Positions 36,361 through 48,692 of a stretch of DNA of 64,000 bases are shown piece by piece; the stretch's first letter is position 1, and each line of letters opens with the position of its first letter. Both the position numbers and the translations under genes were made by a program. The notes beneath the pieces are model-generated. The model saw only the letters and a list, made by a program, of their open reading frames with translations. It made no database searches and was not told the DNA's origin. The stretch is from positions 3,752,501 through 3,816,500 of the forward strand of contig CM060703.1 of the NCBI GenBank assembly GCA_030686995.1. Direction: 5' to 3'. The stretch is from Artemisia argyi. Taxonomy: Eukaryota > Streptophyta > Magnoliopsida > Asterales > Asteraceae.

Positions 36361-36753
36361 ATGTATAATGATGAAATTAGTGACCACTTTTGAGCTTGGT
36401 CACTAATTGTTTACGGATGACCAAACATTAATGTCCATTTACTATATGGTCACTATTTTGCCCAAATAATCACCAAATAAAAAGTGGTCACTAAATTTTG
36501 GTCACTATAGGCACTTTTTCTTGTAGTGAATTAAAATGGTGTAAAAACCAAATTTGTCATTTTTACAAGTCTTTATATCTTTTCATAAGATTTTAAATCA
36601 AATGGTTCATATTTTATCAAAATTATTATTTAAATGACAAATAACTTTCAAAACGTTTCTTTTAAACCGTTTTATGTGGTTAAAACTTCGATCCTCACCG
36701 TAACACCCAAATTACTTTTTCGCTGCGACAAACTTAAAAATGGGGGTGTTACA

Positions 36754-37033
36754 GATTGGCATCAGAGCTACAGTTATAGAGAATTAAATGTTTTCAAACA
36801 TTAAAACTATAAATTCATTTTCAAAATAATGATTTTACACCATAACATTTTATGCCCTCCGTGTCTGCAGACTGCCGTGCTCAATACTTTATCTGTTGAG
36901 ATTATCTTACATGCTTAATAGTTACTCTTACACAATAATTATTTCATCTGTACTGTTATATCTTTAACATACAAAATACTCATAAAATATTATTCTCGGT
37001 TACTACTGTAGCATGTCTTCAGGAACGCCCGTG

Positions 37034-37082
<49 letters not shown>

Positions 37083-38046
37083 ATAATACTAATACCTCAT
37101 CTATCAATAAAAATTCTCCGAATACTGAAGATCCTTACGTACAAATATCAAAATCCCAACATAATATAGAACTCAATCTGAAATCACCTCCATCGTCACC
37201 TATTCGTTCACCTTTACGTTAAAAACTCAGAAGAGCTACTGAATCATATGAAGATTTGATTGGTGGTCAAGCAACATTCGAAGTTGGACGAAGTTCAAGC
37301 CAAGAGATGCCGTAGAAGAACGTTGAGCCAAATTCTCCGTCACCTTATACTTCATATTCCTCAATACCAGACATTTCCAAATTCTCTACTTCCTGACGCT
37401 CCAAATTTCTCGATATAATACATCTCAGACGATGTATCTTCACTCAATTCTCCTGAACAGAAAGTTGTAACCACTAAACCAAAAAGTTTTTGGTTAGTGA
37501 TGACAGATTTTCTAATATTCCGAAATTCTCAAAACTTGTAACCGACCTCTAATAAAAATCTCCTTTCGTTTTAACCCTCCGTTGTTAATAAATTCTTTCC
37601 ATCATGATGCTATGCATGCATGTAATGATTTCCCATACCTTCATGAAAAATCTCACCATTTGTTACTCTCTTTGGTAGACAAATGACTCCTCTCATATCA
37701 ATGGAGTATTAATAAAAGATCTTGTATCGTTTGTTTTGCAAAAATAATCAATCAAGTTATTAATATAATGTTGATTATAGTGAATATATTCAAATTTACC
37801 TTAAGAATACCTATGATTATTATGATATCTTATACCTACCATGATTAGGCTATAACCATAGAATTTTATAAGACAAATTTTTGGAAGAGAACTTGAAGAA
37901 TAGAGAGAAGGTTATTCAACTTTAGCTTTAGTAGATAAGTCCGTTTGTTCCTTAGAAATCCTATACCAAGAGTTGATAAATTATCTAAGATACTACCCAG
38001 ACATATCTTGAAATTAGATTACAGTAGGAAACTTTACATACATTAC
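36754..38046 (+). mobile_element. LTR_A element internal region, 5' part with PBS and gag remnant
   Basis: Primer site TGGCATCAGAGC (36757-36768) directly follows LTR_A, close to the initiator-Met type. An ATG at 37013 opens a gag-like leader that runs into an A run of about 46 bases (37034-37079). It continues through NTSSINKNSPNTEDPYVQIS-type sequence to a stop at 37222, followed by further broken frames (for example SPSPYTSYSSIPDISKFS). No enzymes follow. The region ends at an abrupt join with segment S at about 38047. Confidence 0.7.
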
Positions 38047-38523
38047 CAACTTGGACCTAGGATATGTCCCAACACGGGTTGGATGAATAACTTTGTGGGG
38101 AGAGTAAAAGGATTGCACGTTTTTGTAGGAAACTTTACATACATTACCGACTTTGTGATTGTAGAAGATATTCGTCCGGTAATAAATGGTTGTTTAAGTC
38201 AAGTAGTGTTGAAAAATCCATTTGTTGAGGCCTCTAAGATGAATTATGACACGTCCCTAGGGATAGTTAGATTCAAGGATGAGAATGATGAGATAGCTTA
38301 CCAAATGCCCTATAAGATTGAACAATTTCGTCTTCTCTCAAACCTTGAAAAGGAACACAAGTAAGCGGTCTACTATAGGAATGATGAGGATAGATGTAGA
38401 GGAGTAGACTATGTCATGAGTAGAATATTCGGTTTCTACAAAGAATGTTTGCAACTAGGTCCGGAATACAAAACTAATATTGAGGATGACCTAGAGAATG
38501 TGACCAATGACGAGGTCACGTAA
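38047..38523 (+). pseudogene. Retropepsin-like fragment, second copy
   Basis: Same as 13256-13733, including the internal TAA (about 38362) and the ending YKTNIEDDLENVTNDEVT. Here the frame is fused at its N-terminus to unrelated LTR_A-element sequence (MFLRNPIPRVDKLSKILP ...), giving an open frame from 37945 to 38364. The fusion is a by-product of the recombinant junction, not a family architecture. Confidence 0.8.
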
Positions 38524-40554
38524 TTGCCCGTGACCTTGAGTCTAGCTACAAGACTCGATAATAAAGAAAAGCGCTTCTTGGGAGGCAACCCATGCTTTGT
38601 GTGTTTTTATTTGTTTCCGTATGCGTGTTTTATTTTTATTGTTGGTAAATCATGTTTCAAAGGAAATTGTGAAAATGCTTTATTTTGTTTTTAACTTCGT
38701 CTTAATTACATATAAAGGTATTTTGCAAAAGCTAAGTGTAAGGGAAATCAAAATTTGTTTATAAGAACGAAAATGAACATGATTCACTACAATATTTAAT
38801 GAGCATGTATATTAGTATTTGTTAGAGTCAAATGCTTGTATCGAGTCATAATGATGTTTTGCAGGATTTTCCAGGAAATAAGGCATAAGTTTTTCCAGAA
38901 ATTTTCTGGAAACTTAACATAAGATTTTTTCAGGAACATTCTGACGGCGTCAGGAGTTACAACCTGACGGCGTCAGGTACTAAAATTCTGAAAAATTTTG
39001 CGAGTTTTGTTTAAACCGGAGTCTTAAAGTTTTTGTTGATTCTTTAGTTTTATAAACTCCAGGAAATCTGCAAACATTCATTCCACAAGCATTATATCTT
39101 AATTTGTTTTCTAGGATTTTTTTAGTATATATAGATTGCCGCTGATTTTACGCGAGGTTTGCCTTGATTGTTTTCTCAGGTTTAACATGTTATATATGAC
39201 AAGAAGATAATTTATATTTCTGGAGAGAAGCTTTCAAAGTTCATTTTCTTGGAGGAAGATCTAACCTTGTTGACACACTATCCACACCGAACGAATCAAG
39301 GGAGTATTTGTTTTCATTCTTTTACTTGTTTTACTTTTACATCCTTTAATTGAACATTAGGGACAATGTTCATCCTAAGTGTAAGGGGAGGGTAAATGAT
39401 GATACCTTATAGGATACAATTGCACTTGAGTTTGTTTGTTCAATAGTAGGTGTGTAATAAAACTAAGAGAAATACTTGCTACGGCAATTTTAGCGCCAAA
39501 TTTAAAATTTTTTACAACATTTAGGAGTGAAACTTTAGCCTTAACAAGCGTCTCATGGATAGGAGTTGTATGACTAGCACAAAACCGTACCACTTAAAAA
39601 TTTTTCACCAAAATATGTGAGGTTCGCCTTTAGATTTGATAGGAAAAGCATTCATTATTAGTGCTTATAAGTGTACCGGTAGTATTTAGATTCTAGGCAT
39701 ATAATTAGCATATGAAGTGCTATTATTACAATGATTACAATAAAAAGCGTAGAATATTCAATAGGCTGACCCAGCATAACAATAAGGATTCCCATCAACA
39801 GTACCATAGCAAGAACCACCATAGGATGAAATACTTTGATTATTCTAAAAGATAAGTATAAGTACACCATTAGAAACAATAGCAAGCCTAGTTCATAAAC
39901 ATAAAGACAAATAAGTATTATTTCATATTTATTGAAGATTACATAGAAACATAACAAGGATACATTTTAAATAAACCCTAGCTTAAGACTAGTGCCTCCA
40001 TATCTTATCAACACCATACGATAGAACCGTGAGTGGTATTAGGAACCCCACAATCCCGACCAAAACTACATAATCTTCATCCGGAACAAAAGTCAAATAG
40101 GTGGTGGCAACAACGATATATACCATTGCGATAATAGTAATTAGGCTCGACATTTTCGGAAGTATTTAATGAGAGAGAAGGATTAAGAATAGGAAATGTG
40201 AAATGATAGGAAAATGGATGATGAAAGAATAGGAAATTAAATGGAGTATTTATAGGCTCAAAATTTTAGCCGTTGGGACCAAATATAGCCGTTAAGTTAC
40301 TATTCACGACCGTTAATATTCACTATTCACTAGCCGTTATTTTTCCACTATTCCTGACCGTTATTTTTCAATATTCACAACCCTTAAATACATCAGTTAT
40401 TTTGTCTTGTTAGGTACAAGTAAATCTAACTGAATCACGTTTCCGTAGATTTAGGAATAAAAATCTCTCGACAACCTTTGTTCAAAAATTCTTTACTCAA
40501 GTAATCACATTAAATTTGAATTTCGGGACGAAATTCAGAATGACATGTGGGTAC
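38048..40554 (+). repeat. Segment S, second copy
   Basis: Near-identical to 13257-15764. It contains the second set of TGACGGCGTCA motifs (38942-38952, 38965-38975), the purine tract and the antisense transcription unit, and runs into the 3' LTR_A at 40555. Confidence 0.92.
39989..40153 (-). CDS. 54-residue two-helix peptide, second copy
   Basis: Identical in reading to the ORF at 15199-15363, with the same TATA box (40247-40255), AACGG cores and AATAAA signal. Identity could reflect recent duplication alone, so it is no evidence of selection. Confidence 0.5.
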   Translation of the reverse strand: MSSLITIIAMVYIVVATTYLTFVPDEDYVVLVGIVGFLIPLTVLSYGVDKIWRH

Positions 40555-43500
40555 TGTAAAACCTCGCGAAAATTCGTATAATTAACTTCGGTTAATTAAA
40601 TAAATAATCTCTGTCATTATTGTAATCACCATTTTTACGGGGAAATTTAAAATTTTCTTTGTATATTAAAATGGTCACGATTACGATATTGCAAAATTTA
40701 CCAAACGACAAAACAAGTTCTCGACACAATTAACAAAATATTAATAATTCACTAATCTTAATTAACAATATTAATCACAAAATAAAATGGACCTTGTTCT
40801 TTCATAAGCCCAACCGGCCCAAACATAAAACCCATTTTTCCTTAATTATATTTCATATAAATCGACCAAATAAGCTTCAAAACGCCTCTTTTATTTTCAA
40901 TTCGTACACACGACACCTATATATTTTTGCACCATCTCGTTCACCACCTAGCCAAATATTAGTGTGTCAAATCTCAAGTTCATTGGACGACGTTTGATAC
41001 ATTTTTAAGTGGCAAAGTGATCGAACAAAAATCAATTCAATCGATTCATAAAATATTCATTTCTTAACCGTTTTGATTCCCGTTTGTTTCTAATTGTTCC
41101 TAATAATATTCCTGAGATGATTCTATGTTCAAATATCGAAGATGATCAAGTATGTACAAGTAGTATACGATTTTGTAAATCGTATACCAAGATATATATA
41201 TGGTCGACATATCTACATGAATCACCAAACATGTACCTCAAAATATGCTCTCACACTCTTTATTATAGTAATATAATTCGTCAGCTATGGATCAAGTTCT
41301 ATTCAATTCTTCAAATCATGTACATGTATATATGTAGTCGACATATATATATGGAAACTCAATTTCCATTTGAATTCTATTCATGTTCACTGACACCATA
41401 GTACACTTGTTTCCCAAATCCTAAACAAATATATATACTCCCTTTGTTACACAGTACGTAGTCATGCCCACATACATGCAAACCTTCCATTTTTTTTTAT
41501 TTCAACATTCTCTAAAATATTTTTGGTTCTTGTTGAACGAGAAAAATGAAAAAAGGAGCAAGTCAGGGTTCTAAAATATCTCTTCATTTTCAATACGCAA
41601 CGACTTTAAAAGCTTGGAAGCTATAGAGTCGTTTTGGTTTCGTTTCTCACTCGTCCCTCGTTCGTCTTCCACACCGTTTCTCACCACCATTCTTGGTGTT
41701 GTAAGTTATTTCAAATCATTTCCATTTAAAATCATACGTTAAATTATTGTCATGCATCATGTTTATTTTGTTCGATCGTATATAGTTTCATATATATATT
41801 TCACGTACGTATATATTTTTAGCAACACAAACGTGACTAGCCTCTATCTTGGAAGGCCTAGGAGTCACCATGCACACATCTTTCACTTTTATTTTACGTT
41901 ACATGCATCAAATAAATCATTTTGAACCATAATCCATCGTATGAAATTTGTACCAAAAACACTTGGTAAATTTTCCATATTTTCAAAATATATGAAAGAT
42001 TCAAACACCATACAAACGCATCGTATAACTTTCAATTTCACGTAACAAGCACCCAATATTTTTCTACGTACTAATAGACCACCTAGAAAACTATTAGTTT
42101 CATATACACGACTTATAAAAATAATCACGTTTTGACATGTCAATCGAGCCAAAGTGAATCGACATAAACCAGTTTTTCAAACCAAATAAATATTAAAAAC
42201 CTTATAGTTGTCGAGTGGGCTTATTTAAGGCCCAATAAGACTTAACGATTTAACAGCCCACTGGGCCCATAAAATATATTTTTAGAATCACAAAGGAAGC
42301 CCAAGTTCAAGCCCAAAATAATTTTCATGTCCTCGCCTCTAAATTTTTAAAATGGGCTTTTATTTAGTTCGAATTAAGGCCCATAAGCTAAAAAAATAAG
42401 ATTTTCATAAAATAAGCAGTTGAAATAAGCTTGAAATTAATAAAAGAAGCTACGGAAATTTTTATAAAATTTTTATAATCATTTTTGCAAATTTGGACTA
42501 AAAATGTAACGCGACGACACCTATAGGGACTAAAAGTGAAAACTGTGAAAAGAAAGGACTAAAAATGTAGAAACAGAAAGTTAGGATAAAATTTATAATA
42601 TAGGATTGTTACAAGATTAGATTGTAATATTGGACATGTAGTGGACTATAATTGTAAAATATATATAAAAAGGACTAACGGTGTGACGCTAACGCAGTTA
42701 GTATAAAAAGTGTAAAAATAGAAAAAGGACAAGGACTACACATAATTTATTTGACATTCTTATTTTATTTTCTATTTTACGGCAACCATCACGTCATATG
42801 CATTTTATTATGTTTTATATATATTATTTATTTTTACGTTAATTTTATATATATAACGATATCTAAAACGTTAATATTTTTACTTACAATTAAAAAGGTA
42901 AAACTACGATGGATATTTTAAATAAAGTATTTTAACATATCATGCATGACATAATAATTTCACTGCATATCATCTATTCGTCATAACGATAAATATTATT
43001 CGTTATTCGTTCGTATTTACCAAATAGTATTTGGTTATATTCTCTGATAAATTTATTTATCAGGTTCTGTGTCAAAGACGTTTCCATAATCGTTTCCATA
43101 AATCTCATCCTATCTTACTTTTCATCATTTCCAAATCAATCCAGGTGAGTCATAGCCCCATTTCCAATAATTGTTTTTAAACTCATTGGGGGAGATACAT
43201 GCTTACATATACTTTGATAACTTGATAAGTATATGAAATAAAATACATGATTTAAATCAATTTCCTAATTGATATTAAAATAATATAATTTGTGATTTAA
43301 AATGTGATATATACAATACTTAATTGAAATACTGATACTCATATAATAATGCTTTCAATTTGATTATTGTGGTATGTGATATATATATTTTACTGATGAA
43401 TTACTTGACTGAAATATTGATACTCTGATGATAATGTTTCCAATTTGATTATTGTGATATGTGATATATATATATGTTACTGGCGAAATACTTAAACTGA

Positions 43501-44589
43501 ATTCTGATACTCAAACGATAATATTTTCAAACTGAATTTCTGATACTCAAATGATAATATTTTCAAACTGAATTGCTGATACTCAAATGATAATATTTTC
43601 AAACTGAATTTCTGATACTCAAATGATACTGTTTTCAAATTGATTACTGTGATACGATACTTGATTACATGATGTTATGCTAAATGAGCCCATTAGTCCT
43701 TGATATTGCCTAAGTTAGCTTATCGCCATATAGTCCCTCAATCATGAGCCATTAATCACTGTAATGTGAGCGCGAATATAGTGAACAGATTCGAAACCTG
43801 TTTCGGATTGACCTCCGATCCCACTAATAATTGACGGAATGCCATTATGTATGTGGTTAGTCGTATTAGTCGTGATACACTATATTTGAGACAAATAGGA
43901 ATTGGCAAATCACCTATGAATAGAAGGCAAAATCTGTCATTGATTTGATAGAACACCCCCTTTGTTAACGTCTTGCGTGTCATGAGGCTTGGTGCAATAT
44001 CTATAAAGGAAAAATGTATGTTTTCAACATATATTTAGATACAGCTGTATAGGTTTGACCCTACGTAAATTGTATATCTGATTGATTTAGTATCATGAGT
44101 TTCCAGCTCATGTTAAGATTATTGATTTCTTTATTGAATGTGATTGAATATTTATATGATTTATTTGTGAATATACTCGATACTTGTTTTATTTCTGTTT
44201 GTATTTTATTAATACCAAATATTCCTGAAATCTAACAAAATAAAGGGTTTTTCCTAAAACTCTATGAACTCACCAACCTTTGTGTTGACACTTTTAAGCA
44301 TGTGTATCTCAGGTAATTTAAAGGAGCAGGACAAGACACGGAGTGGGCATTTATTACTCTGATAAATTAAAATGGTGTAAAAATCAAATTTGTCATTTTT
44401 ACAAGTCTTTATATCTTTTCATAAGATTTTAAATCAAATGGTTCATCTTTTATCAAAATTATTATTTAAATAACAAATAACTTTCAAAACGTTTCTTTTA
44501 AACCGTTTTATGTTGTTAAAACTTCGATCCTCACCGTAACACCCAAATTACTTTTCCGCTGCGACAAACTTAAAAATGGGGGTGTTACA
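40555..44589 (+). repeat. LTR_A, 3' copy, uninterrupted
   Basis: TGTAAAACC to GGGGGTGTTACA, 4035 bases. It supplies empty sites for the LARD (43781-43785) and CACTA (about 44364-44366) insertions seen in the 5' copy. It contains many clade-typical motifs (AGGTGAGTCATAGCCCC at 43143, GTGAGCGCGAATAT at 43766, TTTGTGTTGACACTTTTAAG at 44279, terminal TAACACCC/GGGTGTTA pair) shared with the LARD LTR. Confidence 0.92.
43497..43637 (+). repeat. 36-bp tandem repeat, about four copies
   Basis: Units contain TGATACTCAAATGATAATAT and TTTCAAACTGAATT with point differences. The 5' LTR_A has about two units. Confidence 0.85.
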
Positions 44590-44981
44590 ACAATCCACCC
44601 AAAATGTACAACCAAATCGCCTTAGCCTTGCTTGTGTGCACTCATCTTTAGTGCATTATTGTTATATCTTTAAACCCTTAGTTAATTATCTAATTGATTA
44701 CATGGTTGCTAAGTCGAGTCATATCTTGTACATATTGTTTTGGGACGATTGGGACTCATGGGTAAAGTACTAGTAATATGGAGTATTGGGGAAGACATCA
44801 ATTTATTACTCCCGTATGTGCGTTAATATTTAAAAAGTACTCCAAGTGTTTTGATTATCTTGATTCGAGTCATTAGAGTAGTTTATTATAAAGTATGTAA
44901 AAAATGCAAGTGTAAGGGGAATGCAAATTCCCTATGATGTATTATTTTGGATGGTAGGGCAAGAGTGTATGAAAAAAAAAT

Positions 44982-45020
<39 letters not shown>

Positions 45021-47225
45021 TGTGGAAAACTAGAAGGGGGGGGGGGGGGGTTGAATAGTTTTCCCCTCTTTTTGTTTATAAAAAGTTTGTTTCAAAATGT
45101 TGATTCGAATTTATTCAATTGTTTGTTTGAAAACCTTCAATTAGAGTTTAGTATGAAAACAACATATAATCAATATGATCAATTATATATATGAGCTTTT
45201 GGTTTAGTTTTCCAAACTTAATTTTATGAATGGAGCTTTGGTTGATCTTTATGTGAATACGTTTTCCTTTTAAAATCTTAAAACATTTTGTATCAAATTA
45301 TCTATCAAGTTAAACTCAATATGAGAAGTGTGAATAATAATCTATTAGACCATATCATATAATTATACACACTATCGCAATATTAACTTGTAACTATAAC
45401 ACAATTAATCATCATGAGTTCATGACAATATAAGCAACTATCAACATATATTTGCAAGCATAGATATAAAGCGATAAGTGCAAGAATAAATGTAAAGAGA
45501 TAAGAGAAAGGAAATGCAAACCAGACACAAAGATTTATAGTGGTTCGGCTACAAGGACACCTTCCTTGCCCTACTCCACTCCCCGAGTCACCTACTCGAG
45601 AGTTTTCTTCACTACTCAACAAGCTCCCTTTTGGCGGAGAAAACCTTACACAACTTTTGCTTACACCAATTAACGACACTAAGCTAATTGTCGAGTTCTA
45701 ATAGTAGCTAGAACCAATCTCACAACTTCAATCACTACACAACTTATACATAACTTCACGACTTCACGACTTCTTCACTACTTCACAACTTCTTCTATAC
45801 TCTACTACATATTCACACGTCTACTTCTTCACAACTACATGACTTCTCCACACAACTACTTTTTCCCACTACTTCTTACTCACTCATTAACTCACTACTA
45901 AGTAAGATCATCTTGATCTACTTATTACATATACATAACTCACAACTTCACATAAACACTAACTAGACCCTAATACATCTTTGGCTTTAAGATAGGGAGG
46001 ATTCTTCTCTTGCACTTTGAGTGGTGAAGGATTGGATAACTTGAAACAAAGACTTATAATCTTATGATCAAAGGATTTAGAAAGATGTTTTGAAAGGATT
46101 GGGACATAAAATTTTCGTGCAAAAGGTCAGGAAAAATTGCAGAAATGAACCAGTATTTATAGGCAAGAATTTCTGACAATTGGAGCGTGCCGGTCCCCTT
46201 AATTGTATGGCCGGCCCCTTTAATTATTAAGGGGGCCGCCCAGACGAAAACGGCAGTTTTCTTGTCTTTTTCTAGGGAAGGATTATCTAGTGAAATTTTA
46301 ACTGTTTTTGGCTAAAAATTTGAATTCATATATTTATTATGAATTAAACATTTTCCTTTATATACCAAAAGTGTTTTTCAAAATATATAAGATGTTTATA
46401 ACATTTTATAAAATTTGAAGTATCTAAATAAAATCCCTTTGACCATAAAATGTATTAGACATTTGTTTGTACATACCTTAAGTGATTGTTGAAGCATACT
46501 TGAGACGTTGAGATGTCGAGGCTTGTTGTCGTATGAATGCATAGATGAATTGTGATCACAAGTAACTTATGCACTTTACGTTATATGTTGTAACTTACAT
46601 CTTTGTCATCATCAAAACATGAAGAGGATGTTTAGATTAAATATCGTAATATTCATGCCAACAAAAGAGAAAAACATACGGACTACCATCCCGTTTCATT
46701 TTATGTTTGTTTCATAGTTTGTTAGATTTTGATTAGTTTAAGTCGAGTCGAGTCGAGTCTTGGCTTAGCAACGCCATATTGTACATGTAATTAACCAAGA
46801 TGATTAACTCGCCACCAGTAAATATTGCCTTTATCCAACAAAACCGTGTTTTCCATATCCCTACACCTAACGTTATAACCCTTTAAAAGACCTCTTTGAT
46901 AGTTTATCCTAGGTACTTACGCCAAGTGGTGGAGGTTTGATCCTTTCCCAAGCCTATAGTAATTTATTTGCTATGACAGGTAGTGAGAGATGTTTTCCAT
47001 TTCCATATTGTGATATATACTTTATTACACCCGAGAGATGTGAGTATCTAAACGCTATTTGTGAGGTGCTAGTGTATGACCTACGTGCTTGTTTTTGGTT
47101 TTTAGTGGAACGATTATTTGTTGTAATTACTTTTATATTAGTGTTAAATGACCCCTAACTTGTATTTTGATTAGAATAAAAGCGCATTTGCTTTTGGATA
47201 AGCAAATCTCAAATGTAAGGGTATT
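44590..47225 (+). mobile_element. Element X 3' internal region
   Basis: Sequence between the end of LTR_A and the X 3' LTR, itself split by a solo copia-type LTR at 45021-46663. It includes a long A run (44992-45018) and a purine tract (AAATGTAAGGG) just before the X LTR at 47226. Short frames such as 46937-47158 have no recognisable similarity. No reverse transcriptase or integrase is visible. Confidence 0.5.
45016..46668. mobile_element. Solo LTR of a copia (SIRE-like) element with AAAGA target repeat
   Basis: The LTR is 45021-46663, starting TGTGG and ending CCAACA. It has AAAGA on both sides (45016-45020 and 46664-46668), though the left one adjoins an A run. The start GGAAAACTAGAAGGGGGG then TTGAATAG, and internal words like CTACTCCACTCCCCGAGTCA, are typical of plant SIRE/Maximus-type copia LTRs. 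It includes a G run (45036-45050). The rest of the element has been lost by LTR-LTR recombination. Confidence 0.65.
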
Positions 47226-48679
47226 TGATAAGGCGAAAAGTGTACCGCTTTTAAGGGGTCATTTAAGCCCGAATTCGTGATTATTTGATCAATTACTGCC
47301 CTAAATCGTTCCTTTTGTCATTTTAGGTACTTTTGAGAAGAAATCTGGAAAAGGAAGCATTTTGGACGTTTTTGGAGCATAAAAGTGAAGAAAACGGCAA
47401 AGTCTCAAAATCCTTGCTGGAAACAGTACCTGACGGCGTCAAGGCTTCACACATGACGGCGTCAAGCTTGGCAAAAGAGGTGGAAGTGGAAAATACACAT
47501 GACGGCCCAGAACATTTTCTTTGTAATTGACCTGACGGCGTCGCCAAGGCCGTCAGGGTCAAAATGTATGTGACGGCCCAGAGCATAATTCCTTCTTGAC
47601 AGCGTCAAGATTGGATCTAGGCAATACGATCCTTAATTTGGCGGCGAGTTGACGGCGTCACAAGCTACAACGTGACGCCGTCAGGATGTATTATCTATAT
47701 ATATTTTTTCAATTTTTCATTGTAAGGGTGGAACATTAGGAGAACTTTTGGAGAGCTTAAACCCTAGACGAATTTTCTGTACTAATAAGGGTTTCAACCC
47801 TTGTTCCATCCATGCTCAATTGAAGATAAGTTTTCCAATAATCATACGATATGTCTATGTGTTGTGTGATTCTATCTTATGCTTGTCTTTCTTTTAACAT
47901 GCTAGGCTAGGTTTTTATTGTGTTTGCTTAGCTGTAGTGAAACCTAGATGTTGATTATTGGTTGATGGTTTGTTTATAGTTGTTGTGGATGATTGTATTC
48001 GATGTTAGGCTTAAGAAAACTGGTAGACTTCCAATTGGTAACTTGCTTGAACATCTTAAGAAACATGATCGGAGGTGTACTACGATTTTTGGTTGTATTT
48101 AATGCATAAGCGAATTCTAGTGATCCCATGTTAGGAGCTTTTAGTCGGCTCGACATAGGAGTGAAGTAGGAGCTTATAGAGTTAGGGAATATTGTACACG
48201 GCCCTACGACTAGTATTAAGGAATATAACCCGTCATCCATGCAATTGTAACAAGCTAATCAACCGGTAAAAGATATCTAGGGAGTAATGAAATCTAAGTA
48301 AACACATATTCTCTCATTATTGTTTCCACCACATAATTACATTAGTTTATTTCATATCTTTTTATTTTATTTTGATTGCATATTTAGTTATTTGGGTTAG
48401 TTGACTAGCAACTAATTCCGCCCACTCCTTTAAAACCCGAGATTTTACTTGCTTTTATAAAATATAAAAATACAAAAAGAATCATCCCTCACCTCTAGAC
48501 CTAGTTTAGTAGACTTTCTAATCCTAACGAATACTATTCCTAAGTTAAACGATCAATCCCCCGGTACTTGTCACTATATTATACTACAACGATCAAGTAC
48601 ACTTCCTGGCGAGGATTGCAAGCTTCTCAAGATCCCTTGAGAGGTAAAACCTGTTGCGAGGGCGCAATCCCGCGTATCA
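47226..48679 (+). repeat. Element X 3' LTR
   Basis: Begins TGATAAGGCG after a purine tract and ends GCGTATCA, so the ends are the inverted pair TGATA/TATCA. Its last 138 bases match the 5' remnant at 11169-11305. It holds a TATA box (CTATATATA at 47695) preceded by the TGACGGCGTCA cluster. Its right edge abuts the acceptor of O-FucT exon 5 (TTTACTATGCAG), so X inserted in intron 4 of copy E. Confidence 0.85.
47431..47683. promoter_or_regulatory. Cluster of TGACGGCGTCA-type motifs upstream of LTR TATA
   Basis: Exact or near copies at 47431-47441, 47454-47464, 47533-47543 (ends TCG), 47597-47607 (TGACAGCGTCA), 47650-47660 and 47673-47683 (reverse form TGACGCCGTCA). Half-motifs TGACGGCCCA lie at 47500 and 47571, and a reversed half at about 47549. 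TGACG/CGTCA half-sites are the core bound by TGA-type bZIP factors. All lie 10-265 bases before the TATA box. Confidence 0.65.
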
Positions 48680-48692
48680 GTTTACTATGCAG

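Larger units (their letters stand above)
28827..36529. mobile_element. CACTA transposon, non-autonomous, 7.7 kb
   Basis: Terminal inverted repeats are CACTACAAGAAAAAGTG at the left and CACTTTTTCTTGTAGTG at the right. The target repeat is AAT (28824-28826 and 36530-36532), and the empty site GATAAATTAAAATGG is present in the sister LTR_A at about 44361-44375. Subterminal GGTCACTA words occur many times in both orientations at 28850-29330 and 36370-36515, as expected for transposase binding. No TNP2- or TNPA-like transposase frame is visible. The interior instead holds host gene fragments (29600-32450) and AT-rich filler with long T and A runs. Confidence 0.93.
15765..36753 (+). mobile_element. 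LTR_A, 5' copy, split by two nested transposons
   Basis: Begins TGTAAAACCTCGCG and ends GGGGGTGTTACA, followed by a tRNA-Met-type primer site. Removing the LARD element (18937-28239 plus one target repeat) and the CACTA element (28827-36529 plus one repeat) leaves about 3975 bases. These match the 4035-base 3' copy at 40555-44589. The pieces are 15765-18936, 28240-28826 and 36530-36753. The LTR has no recognisable genes; short frames on either strand are also present in the other copy and look fortuitous. Confidence 0.9.

Noticed and set aside
47323..47586. Overlapping open frames on both strands in the X LTR
   Set aside because: They are produced by the GC-richer TGACGGCGTCA array and have no protein similarity.
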